A DNA stretch of 64,000 bases, from NCBI GenBank assembly GCA_028284235.1, contig JANQSC010000011.1, positions 32,951 through 96,950 on the forward strand, in the 5' to 3' direction. Made by a program: the position numbers and the translations under genes. Within the stretch, counting starts at the first letter, position 1, and the number at the start of each line of letters is the position of its first letter. This stretch comes from Opitutaceae bacterium. Its GTDB lineage: Bacteria > Verrucomicrobiota > Verrucomicrobiia > Opitutales > Opitutaceae. The notes under the pieces are model-generated. The model worked only from the letters and a program-made list of their open reading frames with translations, did not search any database and was not told where the DNA came from. This document shows, piece after piece, positions 59,030 to 64,000 of the stretch.

Positions 59030-60784
59030 TCAAGGGCCGAACCTCTCTTCAATTTGAGCGGCTACTGCTTCACTCTCGGCGTGTTTTCCTTGATCGGACA
59101 AGCTTCTAGCGAGACCTCCCCACCAATCCCTCACCTCTGGATCAAGGTCTATAGCCGAGCGATAATTGTGTTCGGCGGATACCGGATCTCCTGTAGAAAG
59201 ATAACTGAGACCAAGCAATCCGTTTGTGGTTGTATTGGGTTCTCCTAGCGATTGGGCTTTGAGGAGATAAGTCTTTGCTTTGTCAAAATCTCCGAGCTGA
59301 ACGTGCATTATGCCTGCGTTTCGATTGGCTCTAAGAAAATTCGGGAATTTCTCGACAGCGATTTCGAAGAAGTCGACCGCTTTCTCGACTTCATCGTTCT
59401 GTCCAAGAAAGCTCCCCGCCAAAAAGTAGAGGGCCGATGACGAATCCTCGTCCATCTCGCTAAAAAGCAATTCCATGGCCGCTTCCCGATCTGTCTTTAT
59501 AAGCGCGCGCACCCTCCTGAACATAGCTTGTTCATCTTCTGGTAGCCGAGGTTGAATCTGAATTTTGGGTGGTTCGTCTTCGTTGGCTTCCGAAGATTCG
59601 ACCTTGCGACTAGCTTCCTCGGAAGCGGCACCCGCTCGTTTGTTGCTGGCAGCGACGCGGAGAATCTCCTCTCGTTTTTGAGACTCGACATTTATCTGCT
59701 CCTGAAGGTCTCTTACTTTCTTATCCATCTCGCTTCCTACTTTCCGGATATCCGAGCTGAGATCGTCCAACTTCTCGTCGATCTCGTCAGTGGACATCGA
59801 AAGAACGAGAGAAAGAGCCGAAATTCCAGCAATGCTCCCTATGGTCGCGAGAGTGTTAATGAGAATTGAACCTTTTCCGTTTCCGATCGCCTCAACACGT
59901 TTTTTAAATGGCGCCCCCTTAATCCCCAAGCTGGTCGCATAGCTGCTAGGAAGCTGGGTGGTCGATGCTTTCAGCAAGCATTTCAAATAGGAGCTCGCGC
60001 TTTGAGTTTTCCGTATCACCTCGCTATCACGCATGATCTCCCGCTCAACACTCACTTGGCGATTGGACCACCAGATTAACGGATGTATCCAGAATAAATT
60101 ACGAATAGACGTTTGGACGAGCAGCCAGAGATTGTCCTTTTTGTAGAGATGCTGGAATTCGTGCCTAAGAAAAGCCTCCCGCTCAGCCTCGTCGAATTCA
60201 CAGTCAAACGACGCGGGAATGATTACGCGAGGTCGTAGAAATCCGAATAACCCCGCGAGAAGATCAGCATTTTGGCAAATTAGAAGTCTCGGCATCGCTT
60301 CCGGAGATTTTTCCCAAATTCGTAGAGCGAGGCGGCGCCATTCTGGGCTAGCATCAGCGCATTCAGTATCGATGGATCCTTTAATCTTCCAGTAGCGCTG
60401 TATCCAAAATAAATGGAGCGCCACGAATCCTATCAACCATATAGCCAGGCCTAGAGACTCCCAAGGAACAGTAGTCTCTTGAACGATAGCTCCCTCTTGA
60501 AGAGGCATCCATGTATCGATCTGGATCGTTTGAGTCAGCAGATTGACATAGGCGCCAACGCCTTCATTAGTGGAATCCGCGTTGAATAGCGCGTTTCTGA
60601 ACCAGACGCCTACTGAAGAAAACAGTGAAAATGGTATCAGAAATTTGGTTAAGCTGGCCCAGGCTATCAAATGCCGAAGGGAACTGGACGACTTTCGCAG
60701 AGCGAAATAGAACAGGCAGCAGGCGACGCCAAAGAGGGTCGATTCCCAGAGATGCGCGATGATGTTTTGGCCCAAAGGACTCAT
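59030..60784 (-). CDS. BlaR1/MecR1-like M56 peptidase with C-terminal TPR domain
   Basis: A 584-residue protein. Membrane helices lie at about 12-29, 40-60 and 111-128, then a cytoplasmic zinc-protease core with HEFQH (His208, Glu209, His212) in FLRHEFQHLYKKDNLW, and a further helix near 300. After a coiled stretch (VRDLQEQINVESQKREE) the last about 170 residues are TPR repeats very like the end of the sigma fusion at 54472 (EDSSSALYFLAGSFLGQND, AEHNYRSAIDLDPEVRDW). The penicillin-binding sensor of BlaR1 is absent; the TPR end may replace it. Its start overlaps the BlaI-like gene stop by 4 bases. Confidence 0.88.
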   Translation of the reverse strand: MSPLGQNIIAHLWESTLFGVACCLFYFALRKSSSSLRHLIAWASLTKFLIPFSLFSSVGVWFRNALFNADSTNEGVGAYVNLLTQTIQIDTWMPLQEGAIVQETTVPWESLGLAIWLIGFVALHLFWIQRYWKIKGSIDTECADASPEWRRLALRIWEKSPEAMPRLLICQNADLLAGLFGFLRPRVIIPASFDCEFDEAEREAFLRHEFQHLYKKDNLWLLVQTSIRNLFWIHPLIWWSNRQVSVEREIMRDSEVIRKTQSASSYLKCLLKASTTQLPSSYATSLGIKGAPFKKRVEAIGNGKGSILINTLATIGSIAGISALSLVLSMSTDEIDEKLDDLSSDIRKVGSEMDKKVRDLQEQINVESQKREEILRVAASNKRAGAASEEASRKVESSEANEDEPPKIQIQPRLPEDEQAMFRRVRALIKTDREAAMELLFSEMDEDSSSALYFLAGSFLGQNDEVEKAVDFFEIAVEKFPNFLRANRNAGIMHVQLGDFDKAKTYLLKAQSLGEPNTTTNGLLGLSYLSTGDPVSAEHNYRSAIDLDPEVRDWWGGLARSLSDQGKHAESEAVAAQIEERFGP

Positions 60785-61176
60785 TGGTTTTTCTCCTTTT
60801 CTTCAATTCTTCTAAGAACGGCCTCGTACTGTTTCAGGTCTTCTGCAGATACTTTTCCGGATTCGATGAAATGGTTCATGACAGGGGTAGCCGATCCGCC
60901 AAACAGTTTCATGAATTCGTCGATGAGAGAGCCAATGGCTGATTTTTGCGTTAGCACGGGCTCGAAGATATGGGCGTTCCCAATTTTCTTCACGCGCTTC
61001 AGAGCCCCCTTCTTCTCCAAGCGATAGACCAGCGTTTGCACGGTCGTGTATTCGATTTGGCGCTCTTTCGACATCTCCGCCTGTATTTCGCGAATGGGCG
61101 CGGATTTAAGCTCCCAACATATCTCCATGATTTTGAGTTCCATGGGTGAGAGTTTTCTAATGGATGATTCAGTCAT
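60781..61176 (-). CDS. BlaI/MecI-family repressor
   Basis: A 131-residue winged-helix repressor. KLSPMELKIMEICWELKSAP, IREIQAEMSKERQIEYTTVQ and TLVYRLEKKGALKRVKKIGN fit the BlaI/MecI consensus. The C-terminal helix (SAIGSLIDEFMKLFGGSATP) is the dimerisation and protease-cleavage region. It is the first gene of the unit with the BlaR1-like gene, which should inactivate it by cleavage when activated. A BlaI-type operator lies 11-38 bases upstream. Confidence 0.92.
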   Translation of the reverse strand: MTESSIRKLSPMELKIMEICWELKSAPIREIQAEMSKERQIEYTTVQTLVYRLEKKGALKRVKKIGNAHIFEPVLTQKSAIGSLIDEFMKLFGGSATPVMNHFIESGKVSAEDLKQYEAVLRRIEEKEKNQ

Positions 61177-61187
61177 AAACTCAAGTT

Positions 61188-61214
61188 GTAGTAATAAATA
61201 CTACTATTGTAGTA
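61188..61214. promoter_or_regulatory. BlaI/MecI operator with overlapping second half site
   Basis: TACTAC-TATT-GTAGTA (61199-61214) is a perfect palindrome of the type bound by BlaI/MecI dimers. A further GTAGTA (61188-61193), 5 bases before TACTAC, makes an overlapping inverted pair, so two dimers could compete or cooperate. It lies 11-38 bases before the BlaI-like start and fits autoregulation. Confidence 0.7.
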
Positions 61215-61375
61215 GTAAGCAAGCGCTTTCTTTCCTACTTACGAAAATAGTCGATCATTAACGCGTTCTTTGCGAAGCGGGATCCACTAGTTAAAGTCCT
61301 CCTAAAAGCCAGGATACTTCGATCGCATTATTCGCACTACTAGGCGTTGGATCGGGAAGGTTCGCGCACCCAAAT

Positions 61376-63982
61376 CTATTTCGTCAGAAACGCGTCGCTC
61401 TCCACGATGGCGAGAACGAGATCCCGCAAACCCGAATCCGCCTCGTTCGTTCGCTCCAGGATGGCGTCCACCTCGGGCCGGTCCGTAAATTCGAGCGTGC
61501 GACCCATCGAGTACGCGAGCAACTTCTCCGCGAGGCAGCGACGGAATTGATCTTCGCGTTTTGACAGCGCCGTCTTGAAATCCTCGATACCATTGAACGA
61601 ATCGCCATTGGGCAACTGTCCCGACGCGTCGATGAGCGGGCCTTTGCTCCGGCCGCGCGGATAGTGGTCCCGCCAGCCGCCGATTGGATCGAAATTCTCC
61701 AAGGCGAAGCCAAGCGGGTCGATCTTCCGATGGCATTCATAGCACGTTTCCACCTCGCGATGCTTGTCGAGCTGATCGCGGATCGTAGTGGCTCCGCGGA
61801 TATCCGGCTCGAGCGGCTCGACGTCCGGCGGAGGAGGCGACGGCGGCGTCCCCAGGATATTCTCCAACACCCAGATCCCGCGAATCACCGGCGAAGTATC
61901 GATCCCATTGGCGCTCGCCGTCAGAATACTCGCGTGCCCAAGCAGACCGCCGCGGCGCGGATCGGACGCCAGCGAGACCTTGCGAAACTCCGGACCCGTC
62001 ACGCCATCGATCCCGTAAAGCCGCGCCAAGCCGCCATCGACAAAAGTAAAATCAGAATCGAGAAACGTCTTCAGCGGCAAATTCTCCTGCAGAATGTGCC
62101 GGAAAAAAGTCTGCGTCTCCTTCTTCATCGAACTCTCCAGTCCGTCGACGAAGTAACTCGCGAAATCCTTGTAGCTCGGCGGCATGGTTCCGAGCTTGTA
62201 GAGCTCCAGCCAACGCGAGGTGAACCCTTCAGTGAATGCGGTGGATCGTTCGTCTTCGAGCAAACGCAGCGTCTGGGCTCGCAGTACCTTTGGATCGCTT
62301 AAGCGGCCGTCGCGAGCCGCCGCAAGCAACGTTTCATCGGGACGGTTCGACCACAAAAAATAGCTGAGGCGCGACGCGAGCGCGTAGTCCTCGAGTCGAC
62401 CTTCCGGCTCCTGAAGGTAAAGAAATTCCGGCGAGCACAACGTGGCTCGAAAACCGATTTTGAGCGCTTCAAACGCATTCGCGCCCGCTTCATGCTTCGA
62501 TCGAACGAGATCGTGCAGGACATCGAGCGTCTCGTCCGCGACGGGCCGACGAAACGCGTTGCTCGCGAATCGACGCAATATAGCCCGGGCATTCTCCATC
62601 GTCGGTTGATAGTCGCCGAACAGCGCCCTGTAACTCGGCGACGGCCAACTTTCAAAATGAGGCCCCTGTAAGTCGATTTTAAATACGCGGATGCGAGGGC
62701 CTTCGTAGCCGCGGTAGAACGCCGCCCAACCGTCGCGACGATTGAATTTGTTGGACGTGCCTTCCGTACTCAAAACCGAACCTACCTCGGTGGCGATCTT
62801 CCGAGCCACCGCGTCGATTCGCCGTTGCTCCGCTTCTTCGATCGGATACGGATAGAGCCCGTCGCCCGGGACCGTCCAATTGTGGATAAACTCCTGGAAA
62901 TGCTCGGGATACTTGTGGACGAGTGTCCGGCGCATGGGCTTCACCCGAACGGGGCCGTTTGGAAAGGTCAACCGAGGCTGGTAGCCCTTGTCGAGCCAGA
63001 TGCGGGCTTCGTACCATTCGGGCACGTCGTCGGCGATGACAAATCCGGCGACCTTGCGATCAGACGAGGTGCGAAACTCGAGTTCGCCGTACTCGCGGGA
63101 CCCCGCTATGACGTCCACTCGCAGCGGCTCGGTCTTGCGCGTGCCCACGATTTCCTCAGGATACGGATAAACCCGATTGATCGCCTGGGCTTTGAAACGC
63201 AGCGTGTAGAAGCCGCTTTCCGGCACGCCTCGCTCCAGCGCTTCCAGCCACATGAAGCCATCCTGATCCGTAGTGTTTTTACGGATATGCTGAAACTCGC
63301 CGGCTACATCTTTGCCGTCCCACCGATTGCGAGCAGTGTAGAACGGAGCTTCGAAATGGTAGGAAGCGACCTCGGGCTCGGGCCCAATCTGGGCGGCGCG
63401 TTCGATGTAGGATTCCGCGGCGTCGAGGTAGCCCTGGAGCAGAAAGTCAGACGTGATCAATGCTGACCCGATGTTGTTGAAATTCTCCTCGGTCTCGTCC
63501 GGCGGAAAGGACTCGGTCGGGTCGACGAGGGTCGCTTCCAACCTGAGCAGGTCCCGCACCGTGCGGTTATACTCGTCGCGATTGAGCCGACGCAGGACGG
63601 TTTTTCCATCCGTGCTCTTGGCTTCCTCGTAGGCGGTGGTCAAATTGCCGGTGATCCAGTCGACCACTTTCAGGCGCTCAGCCGCGCTGGGCTGCTTTTC
63701 ATCCTCGGGCGGCATGTCGCCGAGATTAAGCAGATCGGCTATGTCCTGCCACAGTATGATCGAATCGGAGTCCTCGAAATCGTTGTCCAAGGTATCGTAA
63801 CGGCGGTCGCCCTTCTGCTTTTCGGGACCATGGCAGCTGATACAGTAAGTTTCCAGAAAAGGCTGTACCGTGTCCGCGTAGGTGGATACTTTTGCAAAAG
63901 AGCTCGACGGACATATAAAAACCAATCCGAGTATCACAATAAGGTAGCGGCCGATCTCCGAGCGGCCATATTTATTGAACAA
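61376..63982 (-). CDS. Planctomycete-type cytochrome/DUF1592 protein
   Basis: An 868-residue exported protein (signal RYLIVILGLVFICPSSSFAK). CISCHG (about residues 47-52) is a CxxCH haem site in a PSCyt1-type domain. DUF1587 (LRRLNRDEYNRTVRDLL), DUF1595, DUF1592 (FRDPAL-like RLEDYALASRLSYFLW), DUF1588 (RRGGLLGHASILTASANG) and DUF1585 (FRRCLAEKLLAYSMGR) follow. Proteins of this composition are very frequent in Verrucomicrobiota and Planctomycetota, often next to DUF1552 proteins, which would lie outside the window. Its function is not established; a surface redox or polymer-degradation role is inferred. Confidence 0.9.
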   Translation of the reverse strand: MFNKYGRSEIGRYLIVILGLVFICPSSSFAKVSTYADTVQPFLETYCISCHGPEKQKGDRRYDTLDNDFEDSDSIILWQDIADLLNLGDMPPEDEKQPSAAERLKVVDWITGNLTTAYEEAKSTDGKTVLRRLNRDEYNRTVRDLLRLEATLVDPTESFPPDETEENFNNIGSALITSDFLLQGYLDAAESYIERAAQIGPEPEVASYHFEAPFYTARNRWDGKDVAGEFQHIRKNTTDQDGFMWLEALERGVPESGFYTLRFKAQAINRVYPYPEEIVGTRKTEPLRVDVIAGSREYGELEFRTSSDRKVAGFVIADDVPEWYEARIWLDKGYQPRLTFPNGPVRVKPMRRTLVHKYPEHFQEFIHNWTVPGDGLYPYPIEEAEQRRIDAVARKIATEVGSVLSTEGTSNKFNRRDGWAAFYRGYEGPRIRVFKIDLQGPHFESWPSPSYRALFGDYQPTMENARAILRRFASNAFRRPVADETLDVLHDLVRSKHEAGANAFEALKIGFRATLCSPEFLYLQEPEGRLEDYALASRLSYFLWSNRPDETLLAAARDGRLSDPKVLRAQTLRLLEDERSTAFTEGFTSRWLELYKLGTMPPSYKDFASYFVDGLESSMKKETQTFFRHILQENLPLKTFLDSDFTFVDGGLARLYGIDGVTGPEFRKVSLASDPRRGGLLGHASILTASANGIDTSPVIRGIWVLENILGTPPSPPPPDVEPLEPDIRGATTIRDQLDKHREVETCYECHRKIDPLGFALENFDPIGGWRDHYPRGRSKGPLIDASGQLPNGDSFNGIEDFKTALSKREDQFRRCLAEKLLAYSMGRTLEFTDRPEVDAILERTNEADSGLRDLVLAIVESDAFLTK

Positions 63983-64000
63983 ATTTTGGCCGCCCGGAGA

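Overview
The window looks like a chromosomal piece of a Gram-negative bacterium of the Verrucomicrobiota, most likely class Opitutia. The reasons are a TonB-dependent receptor and a second secreted protein that both carry an N-terminal LSPFVVD motif, a DUF1587/1592/1588/1585 cytochrome-like protein, ECF sigma factors fused to membrane and TPR domains, several copies of mosaic hairpin repeats, and many secreted sugar-acid enzymes. This is inferred from family content; no rRNA or tRNA was recognised.

Layout. 0-4.3 kb: a Fur-family regulator behind a Fur-box-like palindrome, an FG-GAP lipoprotein, a ThuA-like protein, a broken second fur 3' end and an alpha/beta hydrolase. 4.4-9.2 kb (minus): an ECF sigma factor, a FecR anti-sigma factor and a TonB receptor with an STN domain. 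9.5-10.9 kb: a penicillin-binding-protein-like serine hydrolase. 11-24.5 kb: an accessory region of small unknown genes. It holds an ECF sigma / small acidic protein / ImmA-IrrE protease operon facing a GIY-YIG gene, an AlbA_2 (Schlafen-like) protein, and four paralogues of an uncharacterised ~91-residue protein. Three of these paralogues are divergently paired with tiny ribbon-helix-helix (RHH) genes across palindromic operators, with unrelated cargo genes between them. 24.5-29.2 kb: small stress-type or cassette-type genes (DUF1801, VOC, DUF2200), a serine hydrolase, a lipoprotein trypsin-like protease and a complex 274-bp nested inverted repeat.

29.3-34.8 kb: a membrane-fused ECF sigma factor, a tandem FGE-sulfatase-domain protein, a TPR protein and an SGNH hydrolase. 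34.8-44.1 kb: a sugar-acid or aromatic-acid catabolic region with a hydratase, an amidohydrolase/lactonase, an IlvD/EDD dehydratase, a XylR-like regulator, an enolase-superfamily dehydratase, a serine hydrolase and a TIM-barrel isomerase. 44.2-48.5 kb: a likely zinc-homeostasis cluster with a Zur-like regulator divergent from a flavoprotein, a FeoB-gate-like permease and a COG0523 GTPase. 48.7-54.2 kb: a SnoaL-like protein/TetR pair with two operators, a SIMPL-like protein behind a Pho-box-like array, a beta-helix protein and a Cof-type HAD phosphatase. 54.4-61.2 kb: an ECF sigma-TPR fusion, a CrtO-like protein, a gamma-glutamyltransferase homologue and a BlaI/BlaR1-like pair. The BlaR1-like protein ends in the same kind of TPR domain as the ECF sigma fusion. 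61.4-64 kb: the DUF1592-type protein.

The best candidates for undescribed biology are the repeated RHH/91-residue module, the sigma/ImmA operon, the flavoprotein-permease-COG0523 zinc cluster, and the TPR domain shared by a sigma factor and an M56 antirepressor. No transposase, integrase or CRISPR array was seen. All function calls come from reading motifs; no database search was run.
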